From: Haliclystus octoradiatus
Taxonomy: Eukaryota > Cnidaria > Staurozoa > Stauromedusae > Haliclystidae
DNA length: 64,000 nt
Direction: 5' to 3'
Assembly: GCA_916610825.1 (NCBI GenBank)
Contig: OU744449.1
Span: 4,104,001-4,168,000, forward strand
Shown here: piece after piece, positions 10,978 to 45,688 of the stretch
Layout of the letters: every line of letters begins with the position of its first letter
Numbering within the stretch: position 1 is the stretch's first letter
The notes under the pieces: model-generated
Seen by the model: the letters and a program-made list of their open reading frames with translations, nothing else
The model's database searches: none
Told to the model about the DNA's origin: nothing
Position numbers and translations under genes: made by a program

Positions 10978-11215
10978 TCACCATAACAACTTCCCAAAAG
11001 CGATGTTCTTTCCATCGCATTGCCGCGGAAACATCCTCTAGAATAATTTATGATTTGCACATCCCCCGGTTTATTGCCAGATAAGGTAGATATAGGAGCT
11101 AAGTCACGGCACCGCGATTCAAATGTACTTAGTTGGGTGCGATGATAGCTCGCTCGTATAACGCGGCGATGAATTTAATTCATGGAGAAGAGCTCCGCAC
11201 GTCAAGGGGTGGCCA
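10978..11215 (-). repeat. Inverted copy of the nested element
   Basis: It contains GCACATCCCCCGGTTTATTG, GATGATAGCTCGCTCGTATA and ACGCGGCGATGAATTTAATT, which match 10240-10460 in reverse complement. It ends at GGAGAAGAGCTCCGCACGTC, where the 85-bp repeat family begins. Confidence 0.75.
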
Positions 11216-12110
11216 AATGAAGCCAGCATTTTCACTACTTCCGGAGCCGGAAAGAATTTTCTAAAAGAGGAAATCATCTTCGGCGTCATTCCATTAAGAT
11301 TTATATTTATTCAAATTATTCTCGTTCAATAATATATTCCTTTTTGGTTGTCCTTCTTTGCTCTACTTCGTGGACAATTTTAAATTAAACCTCATTACAT
11401 TTTAATAATGTCTCTGAATCGTATGAACATAATGTACTTTCTTCGTCACTTTGAAGGGTATGAATGTCGTAGTTGTGTCTTCCATCGCAGAAATATTAAA
11501 ATCACTTGAGAATTCCGAATAAAGAGCAAAATTGCTACATAAAATGACAAGCTATATTATTTGTATTTTTCGACTCTATGATATGATAAATCAAAATTTT
11601 CATTGCCAGACTTTCGCGCCAAACTGTTGTCATTTCGTGACCAACTAAAATCATTACGTAATCATTGACCAGCAGTAGGGACGTTTTTTCATTCTTTGAA
11701 ATTCGATATGTCAAATGTTGTGAAAATGCTGGCTGGGGTGGTCAAATGAAGCCAACGTATGGCCAGCATTTGATCAAAATTATCGCTCAACGTTGTGGAA
11801 ATGCTGGCAAAATGCTGGCTGGGTTGGCCAAATGAAGCTAACATTTTGCCAGCATTTGATAAAAATTTCGCTTAATGTTGTGGAAATGCTGGCAAAATGC
11901 TGGCTGGGGTGGCCAAATGAAGCTAACATTTTGCCAGCATTTGATAAAAATTTCGCTTAATGTTGTGGAAATGCTGGCAAAATGCTGGCTGGGTTGGCCA
12001 AATGAAGCTAACATTTTGCCAGCATTTGATAAAAATTTCGCTTAATGTTGTGGAAATGCTGGCAAAATGCTGGCTGGGGTGGCCAAATGAAGCCAGCATT
12101 TCACAACATC
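11209..12110 (+). repeat. 85-bp tandem repeat array with inverted flanks
   Basis: The word TGGAAATGCTGGCAAAATGC recurs at 11796, 11881, 11966 and 12051, so the unit is 85 bases in about four copies. The unit contains CCAGCATTTG and CAAAATGCTGG, so it has inner dyad symmetry. The motif GGCCAAATGAAGCCAGCATT occurs at both 11212 and near 12083, suggesting the array grew inside a larger repeated element. Confidence 0.85.
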
Positions 12111-12926
12111 GATCTTGTCTGCGCCAATCAAATGGCCTTATCTTAAGACGGTATGCCCTTATCTCAAATATATTCTTCTGCTCAATTCATTCAATATTTT
12201 TCATTATTTCTCACTCAGTCTTCATCCAGACCCTATTTTATCCTTTAATTATATCCTTTAAAGTTTTTTATTTTTATTCTAAATAAAATTATATAAATAA
12301 AATGTTTGCCCCAATAAACAAGCAGCAGTAATCACATGTACTGCTCAAGGGGTGACATCAATCATAGTCAACTAATATTTTCCTTCGACATCTGTTTAAC
12401 TGTAAACATTTAATATTGTATTTATTTATCTTTTTTGCAATGATTGAAATAAATTTCTATCTATCTATTTCTATCTACTTATGTAACTTCCATACCATTT
12501 ATAAATATATAAACAAAATATACAACATACAGTCCATTGCTAATTTCCATACTAATAATTTACTATCCTATTCTACCCTTGCCAATGTTCACATCAATGT
12601 GCAAATGCTCAATCTTTGTCTGATAAATCATTGCATATGCTAACGGCAAGCCTTTGTATTGACATTCAGCCAGTGGCAGCTGGTTGTTTTCAAAAAAGTT
12701 AGAAAAACATGAACGACATTGTCATTCTCGCTTTGAAATCTTGCATAAAGCTGATTCATTTATAACATAGACAAAAGGAAGAAGGTTTAGAGCTTACTCG
12801 TATCGGTATTTAATATTAAGTTAAGCAAAATATTATTATTAGCTATTATCCTGTTTTTATTCATTACGAATAAATAAAAATTCAAAATATTGGTTGTTGA
12901 TTAGAATCCTAGCTATCCGAGACGTC
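12111..12926. other. Upstream region of the second paralog
   Basis: AT-rich, no ORF of note. GGTTGTTGATTAG ends about 23 bases before the ATG at 12927 and could be a 3' splice site. Confidence 0.4.
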
Positions 12927-13508
12927 ATGTCTACTATTGAAGATAAGATGAACACTATGGATATGTCTAGCGTTGAATACCGTTCATCTCATGACAACAA
13001 CAAGCTTTCAAAGAAGAATTTAAAAACATCTGAACAACAGAGAATTATTAATGAAGAAAAGAAAAATACTAGTGTTATTACTGCAAATGATAATATGATG
13101 TCAAGTCAAAGAGTTAAATCCAGTTATTGGCAAAGAGCAAGTAAATACTATAGAAAATCAATACGAAAACCACGTAAACAATGTTTATCATTGGATGAGG
13201 ACAGCCAAAATCATAACAATTGTAAAGAACCTTTGTTGCCTAAGAAAAGAAAAGGCAAAAGTTTTGATTCAGGTATAACGGATTTAATAAATTCATTAAA
13301 CAGTCTGGAACTTGCGAATAACTATGATTCCTCTGGGAATGAACATGTATTAAGAGGCAATGTAGAATACGAGTGTAATGAAACTGTTCCACATCGAACA
13401 GCCAGCCAAAGAAGAATGGCAATTTGTCATTGTAAAAGTATGCAAGCATCATTACAACTTGAAACATTTCTTGTTATTACAAGACTAAGACAGTATGCTC
13501 TGTTATGA
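12927..13508 (+). CDS. Basic protein of unknown function, paralog B
   Basis: A 193-residue frame from ATG TCT ACT; upstream in-frame codons are more likely 5'UTR because an acceptor-like GTTGTTGATTAG lies between. The protein is hydrophilic and Ser/Asn/Lys-rich. Shared with the gene at 8207 are a central KSSYWQRASKYYRK block and the C-terminal block (RRMAICHCKSM, QLETFLV, QYALL at the stop). Between them sits an acidic/Leu patch SGITDLINSLNSLEL, not obvious in paralog A. No membrane segment is seen. The two genes have the same orientation and are 4.1 kb apart, so they are likely a local duplication. I do not know the function. Confidence 0.72.
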   Translation: MSTIEDKMNTMDMSSVEYRSSHDNNKLSKKNLKTSEQQRIINEEKKNTSVITANDNMMSSQRVKSSYWQRASKYYRKSIRKPRKQCLSLDEDSQNHNNCKEPLLPKKRKGKSFDSGITDLINSLNSLELANNYDSSGNEHVLRGNVEYECNETVPHRTASQRRMAICHCKSMQASLQLETFLVITRLRQYALL

Positions 13509-15102
13509 GTATAATATATATAACGTTCACGTTTTTCCTTTCAAAAGAATGCATGCAATCTTTATAGGCTTTATGGACTTGATAAGATTATAAGAACACG
13601 TTTCTGCATAAGAAAAGTCTGCATTCAAGAACAACTCAGAATTTACATTATATTATGAACAAACAATTAATAGGTTAAACATTTTTACGGACATTTTTTA
13701 AATCTTTATTATTTCTTAATTCAATTTGAAGATTTAATTATTGAAGTAGAATTCCTATTGTTGTTGACACGTGAATAAGACAGTAGATTTTTATTTTTTG
13801 TTCGGATATGATATGTGCACGCGACTTACATTTTGAATTTTGAAAAGTGAATAAACAATAGCACAGGTATTCATACCCCTGAAAAATTCTTACCTTTCGG
13901 CATTTCAGTGACTTACATCAGAATAAGATTAAGGAGAACAAATTAACAACACTTGCTTTATAGCTTCAAATTGTGAAAAAGAAGAACAGAGCAATCAGTA
14001 TGTCGATATATCAAATTAGATACAGTTATATATACATAATTTATCAACATAGGAAGATACTGATTTTTTAAGTTCATTATTTTCACATAATAAACGGTTG
14101 TTGTTTCCTCTATTTACATATCATTAAAAGAGAAGGAAAAGTGCAATTAAGATAATAAACAAAATGTCCAACATTGTGAAAAATTATACTATCGAACTCA
14201 CACAACAGCATCGAGATTGAAATTGAAAAAGTAAATCAGAAAATCGCAAAAGCAGACGGAAAATTCATCAAATATCCACTATAGAAAATGATTTATACAT
14301 ACTACATTATACATTATTGTAAATGTAAGTTAATATAATTAAAATTAACACTATCCTATATACATATCAATTAACATTTAATTGTTTGAAAATTGATAAG
14401 CTCCCTGTTATTTCTTTCTTATTAGAATATTGATATCGTTGAATGCATATTTCTAAGCTCAATTTAACTTGAAAAATATGTTTTTTTACTTTTAACATCA
14501 TGCTTTTTTATACAATAATACATGGAACCACAGGATTCCGACTCAACAAAGCCTTGAAGGAAGCTCTCACGCAACATGTACAAACTTTACGGTCAAACTC
14601 ACATTACACTCCTATAGATCGATTTTATCCAAATATAAATAGTAGAAAATATTTTTTATTTGACATTTAGCCCAAATCTTAAGTAGATTTCATCGTCAAC
14701 GCAATTAATGCTGTTTATATATTGGGCGTATAACCAGGATATCCTCGATATTAGGGGGCAAACCCCCTCTGGCAACACCTGTTGAGATATATCTTATAAA
14801 ATATGGGCAAGATAGCTTCTCACAGCAGATGTTTGCAAGCTTCTCGATCTAGTCAAATGTGCATCACCATAGCCTCACATTGCAAACATGCTAACCATTT
14901 GGAGATGCGCCAAAAGAAAATGCGAATCTCTATAAAAAGCGAGAAAAAGGTTTGACGCGGCTGCATGAAATAAAATGAGTGTATGTAACTTTTATTTTGT
15001 TTCGTAATTCAAAATGAGCAATATGCTCGTTTACAATGAAACGAAAGATCATACAGTTATTACATAATAATTACAGTGTTACAAGTTACAACAAATAGGC
15101 TT
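13509..15102. other. Non-coding stretch
   Basis: No gene seen. An AATAAA near 13850 could serve as the polyadenylation signal of paralog B. A short GC-rich hairpin GGGGGCAAACCCCC at about 14755 probably belongs to a transposon scrap. Confidence 0.4.
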
Positions 15103-15110
15103 ATACAGAG

Positions 15111-16837
15111 CAGGCGCGGATCCAAGGGGGGGCAAAAGGTGCTTGAGCACCAGTCAGATTTTCAAAGCTGTGATGTTGCCGCAATGACGTAATTTGATAT
15201 TGCCATAGAAACGGAAGGATTTAAGTTATTTTTGCGTTTGCCATATTTTGCTGCTGATAGCAGTCCCGAACTCTCCCAGTGAACGATTTCATTGGGTCAA
15301 TGATTCAAAGCAATCTTCCAATCAGCAACAAGGGCTGAGCACCCCTGGAAATCTAAAAGCCAATCGTATGTCGTCTTTGAGCACCAGTCAGAACAATCAA
15401 CATTCCATTCTCGCTTTCGCCCAATCGTTTCAACCAATCATATTCTCTAAATTAGGAATCTCAGGAATTTGAGCACCAGTGAGCACCAGTGAGCACCTTC
15501 ATTGCTTTTTTTAGTGCTAGAATTAGAATGACGTCAAGTAATCAAGTACAATACAAAGTCCGACTGTGTTGTTCTCAACTTCGTGTTAACTTATCAAGTC
15601 TAATCAAGTCAAGTTGTTATGCCTTCCACTTTTGCAAGCATGGCGTCTAGGAAAGCTTAACATTATCTTGCTGCGCTATTACAGAATCTGCTCTATATTG
15701 ACAATTTAACATATAATTTAAAGAAGAAAGTTCCAGTCGACAAAATCTAGCTGATTGAAGACTTATTATCAACCTTTCAATGTAAAAAATCAGCACAAGG
15801 AAACAAGAAGTTTGAGAAATGTAAATAAAATTCGCAGAATTGCAAGAAGAACTCATTTTCCTATCAAAAATTGGAAGCGCTATTGCATGCATTATCACAA
15901 GAGGTTAGTAGATAAGTTAGTAGTTTTTATTTTGGTTTTAAATTCACTGGTTTCAATATTTTATTGTAGCCGACTACCGTATGTTTGAGATCTGTATTTA
16001 CATATTTTGGTTGTGGATCCTCTTCTCGTTTCCAACAAAGGTCTCTAAGGCCTGATAAATAGGCCTACTTCTACAGGCCTAATAAATTATTGTATCATTA
16101 TGTCCATTTAGTTTCAGCACACATATTCAGATGATCTTACGATAACACATTGACATAATTCCAGCCTGAATGAATAATGATTGGCTGCAAACCCTTCCAT
16201 TTGCGCCGCTGTAGCCTGTTGGTAGACCCAGCTCAGGGTAGGCTTGCTGTCTTGCTGATGTCTAGTGACAGGGAAAATACATCTGTTTTCCATTCCTTTT
16301 TTGTAGAACGTCTATTGATGTTGACGGATTGCCCCTATAATTCATTTGTGTACATGCATTCAAAACCTTTATCAACTGGATGTAATAATTACAATTTTAA
16401 ACATCAGAAGATTTATATAACTTTTTGTTTTACAATTATAACTACTGATTATGATGTCTAAATAATTTATTTGAATTTAAGTAGTTGTTAATTATTTCGC
16501 ATTTAAAACGTTTTATTCATAATGTATACTGTATAGCCTGTCTGAGTGCATGCATATCTAATTAAGCACAAGGTGAATAAAATACATTTTTAATTTTTTT
16601 TGTGTTTTTTATTGTGTTTATTTATTTGATGGTGTAATATTTGATCATCTAAGCTTTATAATTACGTTGAAATATTGCTGATGGAGTTACGAAAGTGGTG
16701 TCACAGCCCTTCAATAACTTTTGAATACCAAAATTTTTCCGGGGGGGCATGCCCCCGGACCCCCCTAGATGACGGGGCTTCGCCCCTTTATTGTCCCCTT
16801 TCAGCACCAGTCAGATTTTCAGCTGGATCCGCCCCTG
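15111..16837. mobile_element. hAT-type non-autonomous DNA transposon
   Basis: The ends are CAGGCGCGGATCCA on the left and, inverted, CAGGGGCGGATCCAG on the right. Both flanks carry the 8-bp duplication ATACAGAG (15103-15110 and 16838-16845), the size expected for hAT transposition. The interior has several GAGCACCAGTCAGA repeats and no transposase frame that I could recognise, so it is probably non-autonomous. The right end includes GACGGGGCTTCGCCCC, shared with the fragment at 4214. Confidence 0.88.
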
Positions 16838-16845
16838 ATACAGAG

Positions 16846-18111
16846 TAAAATACTACGATTTACAGAACAATTTTTAACATTACATTAGTAACCTATATGC
16901 GTTATATATTACACAGAGCGAAGGAGGGGGCAAAATCTATTTTTTACCTCTCTTACCCTCAAGAATATTTTTCATAGCCATGGAAATTAATTATTAATAT
17001 GATGTCTATGTCAGCATCATTCCAGGATCTAAGTATAATGACAACAAAATAGCGTAACTACAGTCGTCAATCGTCATGTAATTTGATATGCCAATCTGGC
17101 GTAGGGGGTGGAGCCTATTATCTTCTGATAATTCTACCTCATTCAATTCCAGTCTTAAATGATATAGATACGGTATCATATCCTATGGGGTTGAGTTGAT
17201 CGTAAAAAGCTTTTTGAATGCTATCCTGCGAAGCGAAGCCTGCTGTCCCGCATCAACGACTATAGATCGCTGATGTAAATGCAGAGATTACAAATTAAAA
17301 ATTGCTCCGCTATGCTCGGATTCATGGTTGAATGATAGAAAAGAAAACACTACCCTTAAAAATTGAAAAAACTTCGATAGAAAGCATATAGAAGGCTAAA
17401 CAATAATCAGTTAACAAAGGGGCCTTAAATCAGTTATCAAATCATCTTTGACCTCATTCATCGCATGAATCACTTTTCAAAGGTTTTGAAGTTTATTAGA
17501 TATCAAATGGAATTAGAATAATTTAGAAATAGTGAACAGCAAAATAATAATAAATACTTGAAATCTCAAAGAAATATGAAAAATATGTCAACAATCAGTT
17601 TACCCAGCAATGGTCAGAGCTGACTCCCACCAAATCATATCCTAATCAACTTTATCCGGTGTTTGACGCCATTATCACTACGCCGAATTTATCGCACGCT
17701 CTGTTCGGCATTGTTTACGTGCATTGCATGATGCGATCAACTTCCGTTTACGCGACAAGAAGATGATGAAAAACTTTGTCCAATGATACTTTGTAACCAT
17801 GAATCAAAAAAGTTGTTTAAATATGTAAGGAACTAGCGCATAATTATATATTTATACGTCTTGCCATTGAGACAAAGGGAATATTTGGTCATGCACATTG
17901 CACACTGTCTTTTTGAAACAGCTATCTTTTCGGTTGCAACAAGCAACAATATAGAACCTCTATCTGGAAACTACCTCTAGCTGTCAAGCGAGGCATGCTC
18001 TATATAGTTTCATGAATATATTTAAGAAAGAACACAGTGTGTAGATAATTAATTAATTGTAATATAGGAAGGTACTATAGGCTATAGTAGTTCATTTTAA
18101 ATGATTGTTTA
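16846..18111. other. Non-coding stretch
   Basis: No gene, repeat array or conserved element recognised. Confidence 0.3.
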
Positions 18112-18350
18112 CCCCCGGGGGGTAACTCCAGTTCTTCAGGGACGGAGGTGCCACTTGGAAAAAGGTGACGTACCCAAAAATTTCCAAAAATTAAAAAATG
18201 CTGCTCAAAAAAGTTCCAGCAGGTTGATTGATGCACAAAAATACACAAAAATGATGCAAATTTGTTTTCAAAACCCTTAAAAAGTCAAAAATTGGATACC
18301 CAAAAGTTCCAAAATTTGAAATGTTATACCCAAAAAGTTTCTTCTCAGCA
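18112..18350 (-). repeat. GGGTAACTCC dispersed repeat, copy 1
   Basis: It begins with GGGGGGTAACTCCAGTTCTTCAGG-like sequence and holds GGTGCCACTTGG and GTGACGTACCCAAAAA. The same words occur inverted at 21402-21706 and 27749-28052. This copy lacks the far end. Confidence 0.7.
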
Positions 18351-20930
18351 TCGAAATTTAATTGTAAAAATAAATATTTAACACGTTTTATATATGGTTA
18401 TCTTAAATTGTTTTTGAAAAAATACGTTATTTTTATGCTTTGCTGCATAGATCATATTTATAAGTAATAACATGTTTAATAAACCCTTTATTTAATTGTA
18501 TGATACTCATATTTTGGACCACAAGCATATCAATTTCATTGGCTGAATGCAATAATGTTATTAAGGTATTTCATCACTCTTGTGAGTGGGGGTATCGGAA
18601 TTTAGACGCACGAGGTCACTAACAACAAACGAAAAATCCATATCGTACACGTTGCCGATTACACATAACTGATGCAGTTTTGGATTTAGTTCATCAAGGA
18701 AAAGGTTCTAATTTTCACTACTCATAGTTGGAAAAGTCCTATACATTAAAAATGCTAGGTTAAGTTTCCTAGATTACAAAAAGATCTTTATCAACTCTTA
18801 TCTGCAGCGAAATTTTGAAAAACACTTGGAAAACACTTGGAATACTTGTCGAAATAAAAGACTCCTTGGCTTTAGTCATATATTCGGATGTTGACGATAA
18901 ATTGAACAGGAAAGGTCTACATATTATAATTGGTGAAGATAATGCATCCTGCATCGGGTAGTGCATACTGCGTTGCGCGAGATGCTACGTCATTACTTTA
19001 TAGATTGTTGAGATAAGAACACAATAAGTAAGCCTAGGTTATATAAGTAAACCTTGATTATTAGAGAATAATTCATGGGCGCTCGGAGATATTGGATTTA
19101 TCTTTGAGTGTTCAAATCTCAAATCTCATGAAATAGAGATTTGATCACGAGAAAATAGATTCATATCTCCTAGCACCAATTATGAATTATTCTGTTTATT
19201 TTATAAAAAATTAACTTCAGAAAGCATATAGAGGCTGTATAACTTCGACAAACAACTTTATTAAGAACTTAAAACGCAATGAAGATTAACCCCAAGAGCT
19301 ATGTAAGCAAGTTCAATAATTCTCTATTCATCGAATGTAATGTTATTCCTGGCGGCTGTCACTGTTCATTTTACAACGAACTCTCTTTCTCTTTGAGCTT
19401 GCGGTAATTATCATGCTGGTTTTAGAAGCAGAGGACGACGATGTGAAAATATTTACATTAATGTTCCTCCAGCAATACTGTCCCCTTAAAATAAAGCTTG
19501 TGGCATGGGAAAATGAAAGTCAATGTCCCGAGTCCTGTTTATGGCCAAGGCGATTCAAAACCTTGTAACATTGCGTTCCCTTTAGTTTCGAAAGCGGTAG
19601 TTTCCTTGGTAACGCAAATGCAAGACTCTCTGTAATTGGTTGAAAAGTGTTATATTTACATATGAAAAATCATAATTTCAAGTGCGAAATATCAACTTTG
19701 TAGAATACGGCTTTTATGAGTGGCGCAAAAACCACCAAGACACTGATGGTGATACAATAAATAAGTTTGTATTATAACAAAAATGATTCGATCAATCTGA
19801 TTGGTTTAGAGTTTGACGCCAAATCACCATAGCAAAACTAGGTTCGAAAACACAATCGATATATGATTTATATTTTGTCATTTTGACCGGCGAATAAAGA
19901 ACACTTTACACAAATTTTCAATATGATCAGGAGTTTTCAAAAACATTTTATGAATAAAACAGTCTTGTAAATGTCTGTATAAAGTTAGGCTAGTTATAAC
20001 ACAAAGCAATCGGCTCACAGTTATCTATGAACTATTGATATTTGGCACACTCGAGTCACTTCAGGAGAAAGTTCGAAGGCGAATATATGAACATAAATAT
20101 TTTTTTCAAGTTTTGAATATTTTAGAATTTACTTATTTCAATAATTTTGTTTACAAGTAATTTACATGTAGTGAGATGTTTCCCTTCGAACAGACAGTCC
20201 ATTGCACGCGTACCCTCTTAGCAATCTATACAATGCATCACAGCCTTGTCCTTATGTTTTTTTTATCTTTATTTGAACAATTCTATTAACTCAGATTAAA
20301 ACAACTCTATCTTTATTGCACGGAAATGATAGATACAGTAATAATTTGAGGTTTCATTGAATAAGGGTCAAAATATGTTTCAAAGGAATCTAGTCTGCAC
20401 GCAGGCTACAATTTGGCAGCGATTCTTACAATTGAATTATTATTACTATCTCATCATATGACCTCGCTCTATGAAATCGTTCCTAAGTTCTTGCTGATGT
20501 TATTTTTCAGCGGTAAATCCGGAATATTTCATGATTTAAAGGTGCCCAATTGGCATACAATTATACAAACTATTCAACAATTCAGTTTATGGCAAGTTTG
20601 CCGTTATCATTTTCAGGATAAAATTCACCGATGTACCCCCCGGGGGTGCATTGCGGAGACTGCAGCATGTCAGCAAAATAATTAGAGGATTCATTCGTTT
20701 ATTTTATTTATACCATTTCCAGGTATTCTTCAGTTGGATGGAATATGTTAAGTCCAGTGATTGTTCGTAACGATCTTGCCATATAGATTTATCAACTAAA
20801 GCGGGCTTGTATAGGGTTTTACTTAAATCGCAAAGATCTATGTTATAAAATGAAATTTGCAGGCATAATAAAAGCTTTCATCAGTTAGATTTCCTTTTCA
20901 ATTCAATTGAAATAGGTTTTTAAAAGTAAG
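18351..20930. other. Non-coding stretch
   Basis: No convincing gene. A short CTGCACGCAGGCTA near 20395 is the end of the TAGCCTGCG MITE family seen at 28592. CCCCCCGGGGGTGC near 20636 is a GC palindrome. Confidence 0.35.
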
Positions 20931-21295
20931 TAATGTAGACGGTGTCGCCCTACCGAAGGCATCCGTACCACTCCTCTATTTCTAGATGAGTGGCTTTTTT
21001 TCGCTGAGAGCAATGATTTTAAACGCTCTTTGTTGATCTCAGCCGCGAACACTGCAGATCAATTTCAACAGATTTCATGGTAGATCGGTCTTGATTGTCA
21101 ATGCGCAACGATGCGCCGCAGCTACTCACAATGCAATTCCCTCTGGACCATTCCATCCGCCATCCTCAGATGGTACTCATTTGATGTTTCAGATAAAGTC
21201 AAGGTTGAGTTGACCTTAGGGGGGATTTGAACCACGGTCGATCAGAAATGATCCGATCTGAAGTTCGGTTGCTCCACCATCTGAGCTAATCCTCC
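20931..21295 (-). mobile_element. tRNA-derived SINE, copy 1
   Basis: On the minus strand the element starts GGAGGATTAGCTCAGATGG, a good tRNA A box, and about 55 bases later has GGTTCAAATCC, a B box. The body then runs to GGCGACACCGTCTACATTA. A second copy at 31439-31785 matches over the whole length. Only the 5' part is tRNA-like, so this is a SINE and not a tRNA gene. It should be transcribed from the internal RNA polymerase III promoter. Confidence 0.88.
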
Positions 21296-21401
21296 AAATA
21301 GGTTTTTGAGCATTGCCAACATTAAGGACTCTTGGAGATGTCAGTGTACTGAATACTTGTTGTATGTGTTAGCGATGCAAATCAATAGAAGCCGAGGCTC
21401 G

Positions 21402-21706
21402 GGGGGGGATAACTCCCATATGACGGCTATACGGGGAAGTGCCACTTTTTTGGGTCCATATTCCAGCTGAGAAAAACTTTTCTGGTATGAGATATCAAAT
21501 TTTGGAGCTTTTGGGAATCCTATTTTTGACTTTTCAAGAATTTTTGAATATTTTTTTTTCATTTTTGTGTATTTACTCAAAATCAATCAACCTGCTAGCA
21601 CATTTTGGGTAGCATCAACAGAATTTTTGGAACTTTTTGGGTACTTCACCTTTTTCCAAAGTGGCACCCCCCCGTCCCTGAAGAGCTGGAGTTACCCCCC
21701 CGGGAG
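21402..21706 (+). repeat. GGGTAACTCC dispersed repeat, copy 2
   Basis: It runs from GGGGGGGATAACTCC through ACGGCTATACGGGG to GGAGTTACCCCCCCGGG, so the ends are inverted repeats. The interior is a run of TTTTGG-type words. It has the organisation of a MITE of about 300 bp, but no target duplication was identified. Confidence 0.75.
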
Positions 21707-22312
21707 CCGAGGATTTTCAGACAAGGAACTAATAGTAATGTCGATATACGCATTAAAAAATTGAACTATACTTGAATCAAATATTCGAGTATTTGCGGTG
21801 ATATAGATATTAATTTCATAGTAAACCTAACAAATATATTTACAAGTTTTGTTGCATTCAATATTTACAAATACTACATGTGAATATAAATTACAACTTA
21901 TAATTTTTATATCAATAACCATCCCACACAAGCGTCATATATACAGCATATTCAAATGTACGTTGAGTGAAAGATTACAAAAATGTGATTGCCTCTATAT
22001 ATATAGACAGAATTGAAAAAATTTATCAAAATAATTTGAAATTGTTAATTTAACGTTCACATAATGTCTCTGTTGAAATTATTTACGTGAATATATTTAT
22101 AACGATATTTATTCATATTCTTGTTAAAGAGGGGCCAATTTTTAGTTTTATAACTGAGTCCACTCCTGCTTTTTCAAGCCAAATTCGTTCCAGATTTCAA
22201 AAATCCAATTTTACGTCGTTTCTTTTCTTTCCACGGTATCGTAATCCAATATAATCACTTGAAACAATCATAATTGGTAAGTTAAATTAATAAATAGTAA
22301 GTACGTAGTATT
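21707..22312. other. 3' flank of the EF-hand/Kelch gene
   Basis: AT-rich. TTTATT at 22108-22113 gives AATAAA on the minus strand about 200 bases after the stop, a candidate polyadenylation signal. Confidence 0.45.
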
Positions 22313-44662
<22,350 letters not shown>

Positions 44663-44857
44663 CTGAAATAAGAAAATAAATAACTTTTCAGTAATATCAA
44701 CTTGAATGAGAATAACTACGACATGGGATGGGTTAAATGGAAAAGACCTTAATGCAAAATCAGCTAAGGAGCTATGAAGATAATAAGTAAAAGTGACTCT
44801 TTTCATGAACTTTTCATAAACAAGGACAGTTCATGGACAGCCCTTGAAATTGAACAC

Positions 44858-45010
44858 AGTCAAACCTGTTATAACTGTCACTTCTATACAGCGTTCACCT
44901 ATCTATAGTGGTCAATCTTACAAATGTCTAAAATTGTATTTTCCATATAATCGACCCTGTATGAAAAGGCCACCTGCATATAGTGATCAACTTATCGTAC
45001 TCTCATAGAA
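44858..45010. repeat. Pogo-like terminal fragment
   Basis: GTCAAACCTGTTATAACTGT and ATCTATAGTGGTCAATCTT; parallel to 42133-42250. Confidence 0.45.
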
Positions 45011-45204
45011 CCCCTGCGGAAAACGGTTCAGGAGTTCATGAACGTTAAATGGCTACAATATTCCTGAACTGTTTATGAACTGTAATAAATAGTTCATGAA
45101 CCCTCACAGGCAGTTCATGGACAGTTCATGAACAGTTCATGGAAATTTGGGGCCATTTAACGTTCATGAACTGTTCATGAACTCCTGAACTGCTTTCGCA
45201 GGGG
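45011..45204. mobile_element. AGTTCATGAACT palindrome MITE, copy 8
   Basis: CCCCTGCGGAAAACGGTTCA at the left and CTGAACTGCTTTCGCAGGGG at the right. Confidence 0.83.
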
Positions 45205-45688
45205 AATGGCAGTAATACAGGCTTCACTGTAATTTAATTTTATGGACAATTGATGAATGGGTTCAAGGAATGTGAATCAACTCACAAACTTTAACCACAT
45301 GCAGGGCCAGATTTAGTTGTAAGCAGAATAAGCAAATACTTCATGCCCAGAGCAAAATAGGCATTTTCAAAATTTAACTAAGTTACTTTACAAAAAGAGC
45401 ATGGATGATTGGAAAATTGATAAATCAATGTTTTCCTTTGTGAAAAAGAATGTATTCAAACTTATGATCATGGCCAACATCTTCAAATGTCTAGGATCTG
45501 ATTGAGCCCCCAATAGATGGCCAATATACTACATAATTAGGCTACCGTTTATGAACTGACCATAGACGACCCATGAACTGTTATAAATTTTATGAAAATT
45601 AGTTAGTGAATAGTTCATGAGTTCAGTTCATGAATTCGTGAACTGTTTTACAGCAGTATTTTACTTGAGTCAAAAAGCAAACAGAGAG
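45205..45688. other. Intergenic/intronic, nothing recognised
   Basis: Only diverged GTTCATGA words near 45600; no exon found. Confidence 0.35.

Noticed and set aside
21220-21295. tRNA gene on the minus strand
   Set aside because: A and B boxes are present, but the sequence continues into a 270-base body found twice in the window, so it is a SINE head and not a tRNA gene.
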